From Leptolyngbya sp. PCC 7375 (GTDB taxonomy: Bacteria; Cyanobacteriota; Cyanobacteriia; Phormidesmidales; Phormidesmidaceae), in the NCBI RefSeq assembly GCF_000316115.1, contig NZ_JH993797.1, forward strand, positions 248,001 to 312,000: 64,000 nt of DNA, given 5' to 3'. Position numbers and translations under genes: made by a program. Below the pieces are notes generated by a model, which was not told where the DNA came from, did not search any database, and saw only the letters and a program-made list of their open reading frames with translations. Every line of letters begins with the position of its first letter. Positions within the stretch are counted from its first letter, which is position 1. This document shows positions 33,350 through 43,153 of this stretch, piece after piece.

Positions 33350-36283
33350 CTATTGCTTGACTATTGACAGGGTGACCTCACCTGAATTGTCATCTGGATA
33401 GGTGTCTAAAAAGAAGGCGCAAATTTTAATACGCTCTCTAACGTCCAAAATTAGGGTGTCATCATATCCATTGAGTGTGGTCCAGGTGGAACTGACGGGA
33501 ACCCCAGTTTTTTGATTGATGACTGTACCTCCATGAATCCAAAGCAACACAAAAGCTTCCCCTGGGTGATTGTCGTCAGCGTCATAGTTGAAGACTCCAT
33601 CTCGAAGCTGCAATGTGTACATGCCCGAAGTTAACTGATAGGTGCTGGCAACATTATGTTCAATGTGGTGCAGCTGACCTTCATCAAACATAATGGCATT
33701 GTTGCGGCTATGGACTTGAACAGTTTGAGTAGAGCCTTGATTTAAGGGGGGGACTTGTGGTGTATCAAGGTTGTTTCCATCTGTGGGATCAGCCTGCCGA
33801 GCTTTGACTGTGGCGGCGGCTAGACTGCCAGCGGCCACAGCGGCGGCGACTGGAATGGGGGATGTTTGCTCAGGAACTGTGTCTGTTAAATCAGCCGTAT
33901 TGTCAGATTGGGTTAAGACTTGAGAGGGGGTCACTGGGATGGATCGAGCCAACGTTAGCCAGTCTTCAGAGGCTGTTTGGTAACCGACCTCTGCTATATA
34001 CTGACTGTGATCGTTGGGTAGATGAACGGTGCGATCGCAATCCGCCTCCGATAGACCATAGGTCAGTGTGCTGTTGGGCAATTGTCGCTCGATATCAATA
34101 GCTGTGACATCGTGAATACGCAACTGGTAAGCCTGCCCCCCTGCTGCCTTGAGGGCCGATTTTGCTGTTTCAGGAACTTCCCAATAGGCATATGCCTTTT
34201 GAGCGCTGTGCGGAGCCATGACAATCCGACTGTTGGGGATGGCTGAGTTTGCAGCTTGTCCGACAGCAACGCCTGCGACGGCAGCAGCACCTCCCAGCAC
34301 AGCAGCACCTCCCAGCACAGCAGCACCAGGAAAGTTGCCGGTTAACGTACTTTCCTGACGATCGCCAGCTTGTACCAAATTTGATTGAGCTAAGGGTAGC
34401 CAGCGACCTGAGGCAGTCTGATAACCAACGTCTGCGATGTAGTCGTGACCTGACGTAATGGGGAAATGGGCATCCCTATCCGCCGCTGTACACTCCACCT
34501 GAGCAGCAGGTTCCGGTAAGGCTGCATCGGTGGGTCTATCGGTAATATCGTAGAGCTTCGCCACCAGAGTTTCACCCCCTTGAAGCTGAGCATCCGCCAA
34601 TTGTTCTTTGGGAATTTCCCAGTAAGCATAGGCATTTTGCCCATTGCGCGGAGTGAGAACCATTCGCCCCGCTGTAGCAGACGGTTTTGCTTTACCCCCT
34701 GCTAGCTTAGTTCCTAGGGCAGCAGCTCCTCCCGCCAGAGCCGCCCCACCTAAAACCGCGCCGCCCAGAGCGCCAGCCATGCCTTTACCACTAGGCTTTG
34801 GTGCTTTAAGCTCGGATAGATTAGAGGCAACTGGCTTGACGTCAGGACGGACAGGTATCCGTATGGGAGCTGACTTGGTAATGGGTAACCATTGATTATC
34901 GTTGGTCAAATATCCCACTTCTGCACAGTAATTGCGACCGTCCCCTTCAATCGGCAAGTGGAGATCAGGGGTGGACTCCAAACAGGGTAACTCCGCTGTT
35001 GGTGTAGGCAGAGGAGAATTTTTACTGCGTCCAGTGACATCGTAGAGGCGCAGCATCATGGTTTCTCCCCCTTGAAGCTTTACTTCAGTCAAACGCTCTT
35101 GGGGAATTTCCCAATAAGCATAGGCATGCCGATCGTTTCGGGGAGTTAATACCATACGAGGTTGGACTGGAGTCTCTGCCACGGATGCAGGGGGGGCACC
35201 ACCGCCGCTTTTTAACAGCCACCACAGCAAACCTCCCAATAACGGAATCGCGAGCAGTGGCAGGAGCCAAAATGGAAATCTACCGGTCTCTCTACTGGTT
35301 GTTGCCCCCGTTGGTGGATCAGCTGCTGTTGTACCGGAAGCAGTAGCTGATGTATCAGCATCTGTGGGAGCATTACTGCTGGCTGATGTGTCGGTTGGTG
35401 TATCGGGGCCAGCTGCAGCGTCTCCAACAGGAGGAACCTCTTTCCCTGGTTCAGTTGTGGCAAATCCTAAAAAAGCAAGGGCTGCGGGGCTAGCGCCTTC
35501 TTTATAAACAAAGGCACGATATTGAGAATAGGGATAGCGGGGATCATCTGGTAACGTTTGGTGCATGGGGATGATGGTCACATCATCGCGTTCGGCCACC
35601 TGGGACACCACCGCATAACCAATCCCATCCGTGCCAAGGGCTGAAATCACACTTTCAGTTTCATCATCTGATACTGGATCAGCGATGGCCCCTGTGGTGA
35701 ATGGCTGTCCTTCAAAGACGTTATAGGTACTTAAGGCCCGTCGGGTATCACTATAGCCAGGTCGATCAACTAAGCGAATGGGAACATTCGGACCACCCAC
35801 TTCAGACCAATTGGTAATGTCTCCTCGAAAGATACGGGCAAACTGATCAAAGGTGAGATCGCCTTCAAATCCGTTCTCTGGGCCAATGATAATGGCCAGT
35901 TTTTCCCGCCGTTCCAGAGGAACTTCTACGGCACCCTGCGATTTTTCTGCATCAGTTAACGGTCGACCTGTGGCCAGGATATCAATGTCGCCATTAATCA
36001 GAGCTTGAAATGCTTGATCTGTGCGGCTGGTATCAAGCTCAACATCCACATTGGGAAACTGTTTCTCAAATCGCCTCTCTAAATCTTCGTTGGTGAGGCG
36101 CATACTGGTGGAACCATCCACCTTGAGAGTTGCACCATCTGGTAGAGCATCTGGAATGGGAAAGCGGGCGGGCGGTTCTTCAAACGACTGAGCAAATAAA
36201 CGCTGTCGCGAGAAGTTCCCATGGAATACCTGAGAAACTGCTGCTGTTGCAACAATAATGGTGGCAAATTTAACCAAAGACAT
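33350..36283 (-). CDS. PstS-like binding domain / TM / three DUF4912 repeats fusion
   Basis: 977 aa from ATG 36283 (GTG four codons upstream possible). A signal anchor is followed by a phosphate-binding-protein-like domain, ~residues 40-290 (LKVDGSTSMRLTNEDLERRFEKQFPNVDVEL, ALINGDIDILATGRPLT, DQFARIFRGDITNWSEVGG). Then come a Thr/Ala linker, one membrane helix (WLLPLLAIPLLGGLLWWLL), and three DUF4912 units with the signature MVLTPRNxxxAYAYWEIP. Ala/Gly-rich linkers separate them. The last ~125 residues (VHSRNN ... LLWIHGGTVIN ... LNGYDDTLILDV ... SGEVTLSI) form a domain repeated as a separate protein at 36452. I know no named protein with this order. Ligand or phosphate sensing linked to a cytoplasmic scaffold is inferred. 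Confidence 0.8.
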   Translation of the reverse strand: MSLVKFATIIVATAAVSQVFHGNFSRQRLFAQSFEEPPARFPIPDALPDGATLKVDGSTSMRLTNEDLERRFEKQFPNVDVELDTSRTDQAFQALINGDIDILATGRPLTDAEKSQGAVEVPLERREKLAIIIGPENGFEGDLTFDQFARIFRGDITNWSEVGGPNVPIRLVDRPGYSDTRRALSTYNVFEGQPFTTGAIADPVSDDETESVISALGTDGIGYAVVSQVAERDDVTIIPMHQTLPDDPRYPYSQYRAFVYKEGASPAALAFLGFATTEPGKEVPPVGDAAAGPDTPTDTSASSNAPTDADTSATASGTTAADPPTGATTSRETGRFPFWLLPLLAIPLLGGLLWWLLKSGGGAPPASVAETPVQPRMVLTPRNDRHAYAYWEIPQERLTEVKLQGGETMMLRLYDVTGRSKNSPLPTPTAELPCLESTPDLHLPIEGDGRNYCAEVGYLTNDNQWLPITKSAPIRIPVRPDVKPVASNLSELKAPKPSGKGMAGALGGAVLGGAALAGGAAALGTKLAGGKAKPSATAGRMVLTPRNGQNAYAYWEIPKEQLADAQLQGGETLVAKLYDITDRPTDAALPEPAAQVECTAADRDAHFPITSGHDYIADVGYQTASGRWLPLAQSNLVQAGDRQESTLTGNFPGAAVLGGAAVLGGAAAVAGVAVGQAANSAIPNSRIVMAPHSAQKAYAYWEVPETAKSALKAAGGQAYQLRIHDVTAIDIERQLPNSTLTYGLSEADCDRTVHLPNDHSQYIAEVGYQTASEDWLTLARSIPVTPSQVLTQSDNTADLTDTVPEQTSPIPVAAAVAAGSLAAATVKARQADPTDGNNLDTPQVPPLNQGSTQTVQVHSRNNAIMFDEGQLHHIEHNVASTYQLTSGMYTLQLRDGVFNYDADDNHPGEAFVLLWIHGGTVINQKTGVPVSSTWTTLNGYDDTLILDVRERIKICAFFLDTYPDDNSGEVTLSIVKQ

Positions 36284-36451
36284 CGTTCGGTACACGTTGC
36301 TGCTTCAAATGTATGTATGAAATAGGAGAGACGGGCAGACAAAATTACGCTTAGGAGCAAGCCGTAAATAAAGGCCAAAAGTAAATGTTGAAGAGACGTT
36401 CCATGGAACGTCTGTACACCCAAAATTTGGAAGTTAATTGGTTTTGCTTCC

Positions 36452-36844
36452 TTAGAGGGTGGTGACAGATAGGGTTAATTCACCACTGTGGTTGCCTGTG
36501 CTGGTATCGAACAAAAAAGCACACAGCGTTGCTGGCTCAATCACATCCATTGTCAAGGAGTCATCGTAGCCATTTAGCGACGCCCAGGTAGCAACAACTT
36601 CCACATTTGTTTTTCTATTAATAACTTTGCCACCATAAATCCATAGCAAAATCCAGGGTTCGGCCTTGGCCCCCGTGCCCGTTGTGTAAGCAGTCTCGTT
36701 TTCCAGAAGCTTGACAATGTTAGTGCCAGGATTTAGCGTCACCGAAACACCCTTATCTTGAATCGCATTCATTTGTTCGGGACTTAGGCGATAACAGTTA
36801 TATCGACTATGCACTTTCAGATCTGTAACTACGTCAGCTTCCAT
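36452..36844 (-). CDS. Stand-alone copy of the PstS/DUF4912 protein C-terminal domain
   Basis: 130 aa, with a strong AAAGGAGG site 8 nt before the ATG and no signal peptide. It aligns over nearly its whole length with the last ~125 residues of the protein encoded downstream at 33350. Shared are VHSR.N, LLWI.GG.VIN.KT.V.V..TW..LNGYDD.L..DV.E, CAF..DT and SGE.TLS. The pattern suggests an all-beta sandwich. It is upstream of the large gene on the same strand (168-bp gap) and may bind the same partner, compete with it, or be exported by the nearby transporter. Confidence 0.8.
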   Translation of the reverse strand: MEADVVTDLKVHSRYNCYRLSPEQMNAIQDKGVSVTLNPGTNIVKLLENETAYTTGTGAKAEPWILLWIYGGKVINRKTNVEVVATWASLNGYDDSLTMDVIEPATLCAFLFDTSTGNHSGELTLSVTTL

Positions 36845-37137
36845 GGCTTCAGCCTCCTTTAATCTGCCAGTGAAAAATTACACGTCCATTTTTAAGGACA
36901 GATAAAGTTTTCTATCCACTTAGTCAAAACGGAACCTTATCGGTTATGGTTTTTGAACTTTGCTACAACATACGGCGAATTTAGCCCAAGAATAATCTCT
37001 CTTAAGGATAAAACTGGAATTACAGGGCGTTATAAGTAAACCAGATCGATGGGATCGCTAGTTATTTAAAAAACAGATCGTAAGTACTAAAGATCGTATG
37101 TACTTGCTATGGTGGGCATAGGCTGTAAAGCTATGCC

Positions 37138-40119
37138 ATGATTCCCAAGCGTCTAACCCTAATTAATTTTTTGAGCTATCGAGAGGTGACCCTCGATTTT
37201 GCGGGGTTGCATGTGGCCTGTATCTGTGGCCCCAATGGTGCAGGTAAGTCTTCGTTGCTAGAGGCGATGGCATGGGTGATTTGGGGCCACAGTCGGGTGG
37301 CCGCCGATGATGACGTTATTCACCTGGGTGCAAAAGAGACCAAGGTAGAGTTTACCTTTGAGCACCAGGGCCAAGTTTATCGAGTGTTGCGGGGACGCAG
37401 ACGGAAGCAAGGCTGTTTGCTCGAATTTCAGATACAGACAGAAAATGGATTTCGCAGTCTGACCCAGCGGGGAGTGCGGGCAACGCAGCAGCTGATTCTT
37501 CAGTATCTGAAGGTGGACTACGAAACGTTTATCCATTCGGCCTATCTGCGACAGGGCCGAGCGGATGAGTTTATGTTAAAGCGCCCAGGTGAGCGGAAGC
37601 AGATTTTGGCTGATTTGCTGAAGCTGAGTCAGTATGACCGTCTGGTGGAAAAATCGCGGGAGCGGGGGCGTGACTATCAGGCTGAAATTAAAGTCTTAAC
37701 TACAACGCTAACTCAGGCGGAGGAGCAACTGGCAGAACGGAGTGCGATCGCCACCCACTATCAAACATTGCAGCAACAGGTTACAGACATCCAGCAACAG
37801 CAGCAGGCGGCGCAAGAACAGCGCGATCATCTGCAACAACAGCAACAGCAGCGGCAGCAACAGCAACAGTTGTTGCAAACCCTGCAACAACAACTTGAGC
37901 ACTTACACCAAACTAAAATGCTGCGGTATGCAGAGCTACAGCGGGTTGAGGAGCAGTTTAATGCTTTTCAGGTGGAGTTAAATGCAGCGCTCGACATTGA
38001 AGCAGGCTATGGTCAACTGCAACAGTTGCAGACCCAAGAAGAGGAGTATGCCCAACGCTTTCAGCAGTATCAGCAAGCCCAGACTAAACAGGTGCAGTTG
38101 CAGGCCCAATGCCAGGAACAACGGGCCGCATTACAGACCGCCATTGGCCAAATGCAGCTAAAACTTGCCTCACTAGACGAGACAATTGCGGAGCTGCAGC
38201 ATGGTCTGAGTCAACGGGAAACCGTGAAGGTCAGTTTGACACAGCTCCATGCTGCCCGTCAGCAGCTGCGCCTATTGGACCAACGCCAGATGGATGTCAC
38301 ACCGTTACTACAGCGACGGCAGCAGGTTCACACCCGACTGAAACAGGCATCGGCACGATTGGAAGCCCGCTTAGAAGCCATCAGTCAAACCCAGGCCACC
38401 CTTACCCCTCAGCAACAACCGAAACTCCATCAAACCCTGGCCCAGGTACAGCATCAGCTCACCTATCTAGAACAACGTCGGGCCTATCAAGCTCAGGTTC
38501 GTCAAAAAGGTCAAGAGCGACGAGATTTTATGGCACAGCTCCAAAGTGAGCAGCGTCAGATTGAGCAGCAGCTGATCCAGTTAGAACAGCGGCTAGCGGT
38601 GCTGACCCAGCCAGCCGCAAACTGTCCTCTATGTGAGCGCCCCCTGGCGGATCATGGCCCCCAGGTGATTTCCCAACTACAACAGGAGCGGGACACCTTA
38701 CAAAAGAGAGTATGGGTGATCCGTGAACAGTTAACCACCTCTGAACGAGAGATTCAGGTGCTCCGGCGGGAATATCGAGCCCTGGAAGCAGAGCTAGAAA
38801 AGTACGGTAGGGTGTTGCAAAAGCAGGGGGCTCTCAAGGCTCAACTCAACTCTGCAACAGAAGTGACCATGCGGCTCAAAGCACTGGAGCAAGAACGACA
38901 TCATTTAGAACAATGTTTAGATTCAGAAGACTATGCAGCCGACTTACAACAAGAATATCAACAGCTAGAACAACAACTTACCCAATTAAATTATGATGAG
39001 CGCGATCACGCTCTCGTTCGTAATCAAGTTGAACAGCTACGTTGGGCCGAATTTAAGCAGGCGGAATTATCTCAGGCCGAGCGTAAATTGGAACGGCTGT
39101 TGGCGGAACGACCTGAAAAAGAAAATGAGTTAGCGGCATTGCGATCGCAACTCGACACCTTTGATCAACAACTCCCTCAAGAACTACTGCAGTTAGAGAA
39201 AACCTTGGCAGCGCTAGATTACTCATCGGAGCATCACCAACAGCTCCGGCGACATCTACATGCCCTGCAACCCTGGCAGCTGCGCCATCAGACATTACAG
39301 CAGGCCCGCTCCACATTGCCTGATCTAGAACAGCAGCGCCACACCTTAGTCACTATTCAGGCGGAACAGCAGCAACAATGCGAGACGCTACAGCAACAGA
39401 TTGCCAATACTGACGTCAACCTTATTCCTGATGCCACCGAGCAAATCCAGCAGTTGGATGTTACGTTGGCCCAACTGCAAACCCAGCGAGAAGTACAAAT
39501 TAGCCAGCTGGGTCGTTTAGAACAGCAGCTACAGCAGTTGGATGCCCTACAGCAACAGGTCGATCAACAGCGGCAACGACTCCACAGTTATCAGCATCAG
39601 TACAGGGTGCATCAGGAGCTACAGCATGCGTTTGGCAAAAACGGCATACAGGCATTGATGATTGAAAATTTACTCCCCCAGTTAGAGGCAGAAACCAACC
39701 AAATTCTGGGGCGTCTCAGTGCCCATCAGCTGCATGTACAGTTTGTCACTCAGCGTTCGGGGCGTAAAAAACTGATTGACACCTTAGATATTCTAATTGC
39801 CGATACCCAGGGTACAAGGGCCTACGAAACCTATTCTGGTGGCGAAGCGTTCCGGGTCAATTTTGCCATTCGGTTAGCCTTGGCCCGGCTTTTAGCCCAG
39901 CGATCTGGCATGGCGCTGCAGATGCTGATCATTGATGAGGGGTTTGGCACCCAGGATCAGGCAGGGTGCGATCGATTAGTGGCAGCGATCAATGCGATCT
40001 CACCTGATTTTGCCTGTATTTTAGCCGTGACCCACATGCCCCATTTTCGAGAGGCCTTTCAAACCCGCATTGATGTGAGAAAAACGGAAGCGGGCTCCCA
40101 GGTACGACTATCGGGATAA
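37138..40119 (+). CDS. sbcC: SbcC-like SMC-type nuclease ATPase
   Basis: 993 aa. Walker A is CGPNGAGKSS near residue 30 and the signature/Walker B is YSGGEAFRVNFAIRLALARLLAQRSGMALQMLIIDEGFGTQD at the C terminus. Between them are two long Gln-rich coiled coils that meet at a zinc hook, CPLC (Cys496 and Cys499). This is the Rad50/SbcC plan. SbcCD cuts hairpin and blocked DNA ends. The nuclease partner SbcD is not in the window. Gln-rich codon runs (CAGCAACAG) around 37790-37880 are low-complexity coding, not a DNA repeat array. The gene stands alone. Confidence 0.9.
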   Translation: MIPKRLTLINFLSYREVTLDFAGLHVACICGPNGAGKSSLLEAMAWVIWGHSRVAADDDVIHLGAKETKVEFTFEHQGQVYRVLRGRRRKQGCLLEFQIQTENGFRSLTQRGVRATQQLILQYLKVDYETFIHSAYLRQGRADEFMLKRPGERKQILADLLKLSQYDRLVEKSRERGRDYQAEIKVLTTTLTQAEEQLAERSAIATHYQTLQQQVTDIQQQQQAAQEQRDHLQQQQQQRQQQQQLLQTLQQQLEHLHQTKMLRYAELQRVEEQFNAFQVELNAALDIEAGYGQLQQLQTQEEEYAQRFQQYQQAQTKQVQLQAQCQEQRAALQTAIGQMQLKLASLDETIAELQHGLSQRETVKVSLTQLHAARQQLRLLDQRQMDVTPLLQRRQQVHTRLKQASARLEARLEAISQTQATLTPQQQPKLHQTLAQVQHQLTYLEQRRAYQAQVRQKGQERRDFMAQLQSEQRQIEQQLIQLEQRLAVLTQPAANCPLCERPLADHGPQVISQLQQERDTLQKRVWVIREQLTTSEREIQVLRREYRALEAELEKYGRVLQKQGALKAQLNSATEVTMRLKALEQERHHLEQCLDSEDYAADLQQEYQQLEQQLTQLNYDERDHALVRNQVEQLRWAEFKQAELSQAERKLERLLAERPEKENELAALRSQLDTFDQQLPQELLQLEKTLAALDYSSEHHQQLRRHLHALQPWQLRHQTLQQARSTLPDLEQQRHTLVTIQAEQQQQCETLQQQIANTDVNLIPDATEQIQQLDVTLAQLQTQREVQISQLGRLEQQLQQLDALQQQVDQQRQRLHSYQHQYRVHQELQHAFGKNGIQALMIENLLPQLEAETNQILGRLSAHQLHVQFVTQRSGRKKLIDTLDILIADTQGTRAYETYSGGEAFRVNFAIRLALARLLAQRSGMALQMLIIDEGFGTQDQAGCDRLVAAINAISPDFACILAVTHMPHFREAFQTRIDVRKTEAGSQVRLSG

Positions 40120-40177
40120 TTCAAGGCGAAGGGGGACCTACAGGGGGGATCGACAATCAGCACTGGGGATCAAAGCC

Positions 40178-40234
40178 CCTCTGCCACGGCCTCTGCCACG
40201 GCCTCTGCATTGCCTCTACATTGCCTCTACATTC
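40178..40234. repeat. Short tandem repeat between sbcC and the amylase gene
   Basis: CCTCTGCCACGG occurs twice and then degenerates through CCTCTGCATTG to CCTCTACATTG (twice), unit 11-12 bp, ~70 nt before the amylase start. Non-coding. Confidence 0.75.
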
Positions 40235-40304
40235 AGGTAGTAACCATATCTTTAAGCATCCTAACGTCTAAACGATTTTTCCTAACAAACCGCTACCCTA
40301 AGCG

Positions 40305-41765
40305 ATGCAGTCTGCCATAGCTTCTATGCAAATCCAAACTCCTGACTGGGTGAAACATGCCGTCTTTTATCAGATTTTCCCGGACCGGTTTGCCCGCACC
40401 CAGCGACAATCCCGACCTCCTATGATGCAGGTGCCTTTGGAAGCGTGGCAGGTACCGCCCACCCTCAGCGGGTATAAAGGGGGTGATTTATGGGGTGTGG
40501 CCGAAAATCTAGACTACCTCAAAGACTTGGGTGTGAATGCCATTTACTTTACCCCCATCTTTCAATCTGCCAGTAACCACCGTTACCATACCCACGACTA
40601 TTATCAAGTCGATCCATTGCTGGGGGGCAATGAGGCCTTTTTTGATTTACTAGAAGCCGCTCACCAACGAGAAATCAAAGTTGTTCTTGACGGTGTTTTT
40701 AACCATGCTAGCCGTGGGTTCTTTTTCTTCAATGACATCCTTGAAAACGGTCCCACATCTCCCTGGTTAGACTGGTTTAAGGTAGAAGGGTGGCCCTTAT
40801 CTGCCTATGATGGAGCTAAACCTGCTAATTACGAAAGCTGGTACGATAACCGAGCCCTACCGGAGTTTAATCACGATAATCCCCAGGCTCGCGAGTACAT
40901 CATGCAGATCGCTGAATACTGGCTGCGTCAGGGAATTGACGGCTGGCGATTGGATGTCCCGTTTGATGTAAAAGCAGAGGGTTTCTGGTCAGAATTTCGT
41001 CAGCGGGTAAAGGCCATTAACCCAGAGGCCTACATTGTGGGAGAGATATGGACCGATGCCCGCCAATGGCTTGATGGCACACAGTTTGACGGGGTAATGA
41101 ACTATCTCTTTACAGGACCAGTGCTGGCCTTTACAGCTAAAGACCGAGTTGTCATGTCCCTGGTGGAGAGACCTGCCTACTTTCCCTATCCTGCCCTCGA
41201 TGCCCAGGGCTATGCCAAAAAGATAGACGAGTTGTTGGCCCTGTATCCCTGGGAGATTCAATTAACCCAGTTGAATTTGTTATCAAGCCACGATATTGCC
41301 CGTGCCATTACCGTGGTTAACGACGATCAGCGGAGTTTTCAACTGGCTGTGTTGTTACAAATGACCTTCCCTGGCGCGCCCAGCATTTACTACGGTGATG
41401 AAGTGGGGTTGGCGGGTGCCCACGATCCAGACTGTCGTCGTAGTTTTCCTGATAAACCAGATTGGCATCAAGCTTTGTTAGCCCTGCACCAAGAACTCAT
41501 TGCCCTGCGGCATCAGCATCCTGCCCTACGTACAGGCTCCTATCAAACCTTGGCTGCTGTAGACGATCTTTATGCCTTTGCCCGCAGCCATCAGGAAGAA
41601 ACAATTGTGGTGGTGGTGAACACAGGTGAGCAGCCAGGCACAGTTACCCTACCAACCTTAAGGAAGGACATGGTTGTTCTTTGGGGAGAGATTGAGTTCG
41701 CCAGCGAGACTCAACAGGTCAGCCTCCCCCCACAGTCAGGGGGAGTCCTAGGTATGTCAATTTAG
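40305..41765 (+). CDS. Alpha-amylase family (GH13) glycoside hydrolase
   Basis: 486-aa cytosolic enzyme with no signal peptide. GH13 conserved regions in order are VVLDGVFNHAS, GWRLDVPFDV (catalytic nucleophile Asp), YIVGEIW (acid/base Glu) and LLSSHDIARA (transition-state Asp). The start AVFYQIFPDRFAR and the early position of the barrel recall neopullulanase/cyclomaltodextrinase subfamilies, but without their long N-terminal domain. It probably acts on glycogen-derived maltodextrins. A second in-frame ATG lies 7 codons in. No co-transcribed partner is seen. Confidence 0.88.
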   Translation: MQSAIASMQIQTPDWVKHAVFYQIFPDRFARTQRQSRPPMMQVPLEAWQVPPTLSGYKGGDLWGVAENLDYLKDLGVNAIYFTPIFQSASNHRYHTHDYYQVDPLLGGNEAFFDLLEAAHQREIKVVLDGVFNHASRGFFFFNDILENGPTSPWLDWFKVEGWPLSAYDGAKPANYESWYDNRALPEFNHDNPQAREYIMQIAEYWLRQGIDGWRLDVPFDVKAEGFWSEFRQRVKAINPEAYIVGEIWTDARQWLDGTQFDGVMNYLFTGPVLAFTAKDRVVMSLVERPAYFPYPALDAQGYAKKIDELLALYPWEIQLTQLNLLSSHDIARAITVVNDDQRSFQLAVLLQMTFPGAPSIYYGDEVGLAGAHDPDCRRSFPDKPDWHQALLALHQELIALRHQHPALRTGSYQTLAAVDDLYAFARSHQEETIVVVVNTGEQPGTVTLPTLRKDMVVLWGEIEFASETQQVSLPPQSGGVLGMSI

Positions 41766-41768
41766 TGG

Positions 41769-41936
41769 GCCGCTTTTACAGACGTTTTCGTGAGTTGCTT
41801 TTACAGACGTTTTCGTGAGCCGCTTTAGTGAGTTGCTTTTACAGACGTTTTCGTGAGCCGCTTTAGTGAGTTGCTTTTACAGACGCTTTTGCAGACGTTT
41901 TCGTGAGCCGCTTTTACAGACGTTTTCGTGAGACGT
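41769..41936. repeat. Tandem repeat array between the amylase and phytase-like genes
   Basis: Five copies of TTTTACAGACGTTTTCGTGAG, some fused to GCCGCTTTAGTGAGTTGC, fill the whole intergenic region. One copy carries a partial internal duplication (GACGCTTTTGCAGACG). The array ends ~20 nt before the ribosome-binding site of the next gene. It was probably expanded by slippage. Confidence 0.85.
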
Positions 41937-41956
41937 CTGCTACCCTAGGAGGGTTT

Positions 41957-43153
41957 ATGAAGCTTTTGTCAGAGGCGTGGGTAATGAACAGGCTGAAACA
42001 ACTGAGATTAAGCGGTTTTTTAGGTTTTTTAAACGCTTTTCTGTGGCTAGGATTGTTGGCGGTTGTTGTCAGTAGCTGTACCGTTCCCCAGGTCAGTGCC
42101 GAAGAACGTTTATTTCTGGATCTATCGGTAGAGGCTATTAACCATATAGTGCTGCCCATGGAAGAATTTGAAGGGACTCAAGTTGGCGGGCTATCAGCGA
42201 TTGCCTACGATCGCGATCGCAACCAATACTATGCCTTATCTGACGATCGCCAACGCCCGCGATTTTACACCCTCAGCCTGGCACTGAAGCCATCTGGCAT
42301 CAAGGCTGCCATGGTAGAAGCCGTCACTGACCTACAAGACCAGGATGGCAACTCCATTGCGCCGCTGGATGCTGAAGGCATGGTTCTCACCCCTAGCCGC
42401 AGTTTAATTGTTTCCAGTGAGGGCTCCCCTCAGCAAAAAATCCCACCAAAATTACAGGAGTTTGATCTAGAAACTGGGCATCTCAAAACTAACTTTCGTA
42501 TTCCAGAACGGTATTTGTTGGCCTCCCAGGATGGCGAAATTTCGGATCCCCAAACCCAGGGCATTCAAGAAAATATTGGATTTGAAGCATTGACCCTGAG
42601 TGCTCCCGGTGGCTCCTATGAGCCCTTTCGACTGTTTGCTGCCACCGAAGGCCCGCTATACCAGGACTTAGATGTTGACCCAGATATTCCCTTTAAGAAC
42701 CGCTGGCTCCACTACCTGATTGATCCCAATTTTGTCGGCACAGGGCAGTCTACACTGCTGTCAGAACACTTGTATTCCATGGACCCTGCTCCCCTGGGGG
42801 CACTGCTCAATGGGTTATCGGAAATTTTATCTATCGATGTGGGCGGGCACTTTTTGGCCATTGAACGAGCCTTTGGCCTGCAAGGACTATCCATTAAGCT
42901 ATATCAGCTGGCCACTGGAGTGGCGAGTGATGTGAGTGCGATCGCAACCCTCAAGGGTGACACCAGCGGCATCACCCCCATTCGCAAGCGGCTTGTGGCA
43001 GATTTAACGCCTTTAGAGCCAGATAATCTAGAGGCCATGACCTTAGGACCAAAACTGTCAGATGGACGTCAAAGCCTGATTATGGTCAGCGACAATAACT
43101 TTGACGATCGGCAGGAAACGCAGATTTGGCTCTTCACCTTAAGCGGTCTCTAA
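41957..43153 (+). CDS. Esterase-like activity of phytase family protein, exported
   Basis: 398 aa from ATG 41957, fixed by AGGAGGG at 41947. An upstream in-frame start at 41903 lies inside the tandem repeat and is rejected. A signal or lipoprotein-like leader (LNAFLWLGLLAVVVSSC) precedes the PF13449-type beta-propeller: GTQVGGLSAIAYDRDRNQYYALSDDRQRPRFYTLSL, LDAEGMVLTPSRSLIVSSEGSPQQKIPPKLQEFDLETG, NIGFEALTLSAPG and the C-terminal LEAMTLGPKLSDGRQSLIMVSDNNFDDRQETQIWLFTL. These periplasmic or surface proteins have phytase-esterase activity by family name; the true substrate is unknown. Confidence 0.85.
   Translation: MKLLSEAWVMNRLKQLRLSGFLGFLNAFLWLGLLAVVVSSCTVPQVSAEERLFLDLSVEAINHIVLPMEEFEGTQVGGLSAIAYDRDRNQYYALSDDRQRPRFYTLSLALKPSGIKAAMVEAVTDLQDQDGNSIAPLDAEGMVLTPSRSLIVSSEGSPQQKIPPKLQEFDLETGHLKTNFRIPERYLLASQDGEISDPQTQGIQENIGFEALTLSAPGGSYEPFRLFAATEGPLYQDLDVDPDIPFKNRWLHYLIDPNFVGTGQSTLLSEHLYSMDPAPLGALLNGLSEILSIDVGGHFLAIERAFGLQGLSIKLYQLATGVASDVSAIATLKGDTSGITPIRKRLVADLTPLEPDNLEAMTLGPKLSDGRQSLIMVSDNNFDDRQETQIWLFTLSGL

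Noticed and set aside
34063..35463. Repeat-like frames over the large PstS-like gene
   Set aside because: They are shadow frames of its Ala/Gly linkers and DUF4912 repeats.
37780..37890. CAG/CAA-rich DNA as a possible repeat or CRISPR array
   Set aside because: It encodes the Gln-rich coiled coil of the SbcC-like protein; there are no spacers.
41903..41956. Upstream start of the phytase-like protein
   Set aside because: It lies in the tandem repeat; AGGAGGG directly precedes the ATG at 41957.
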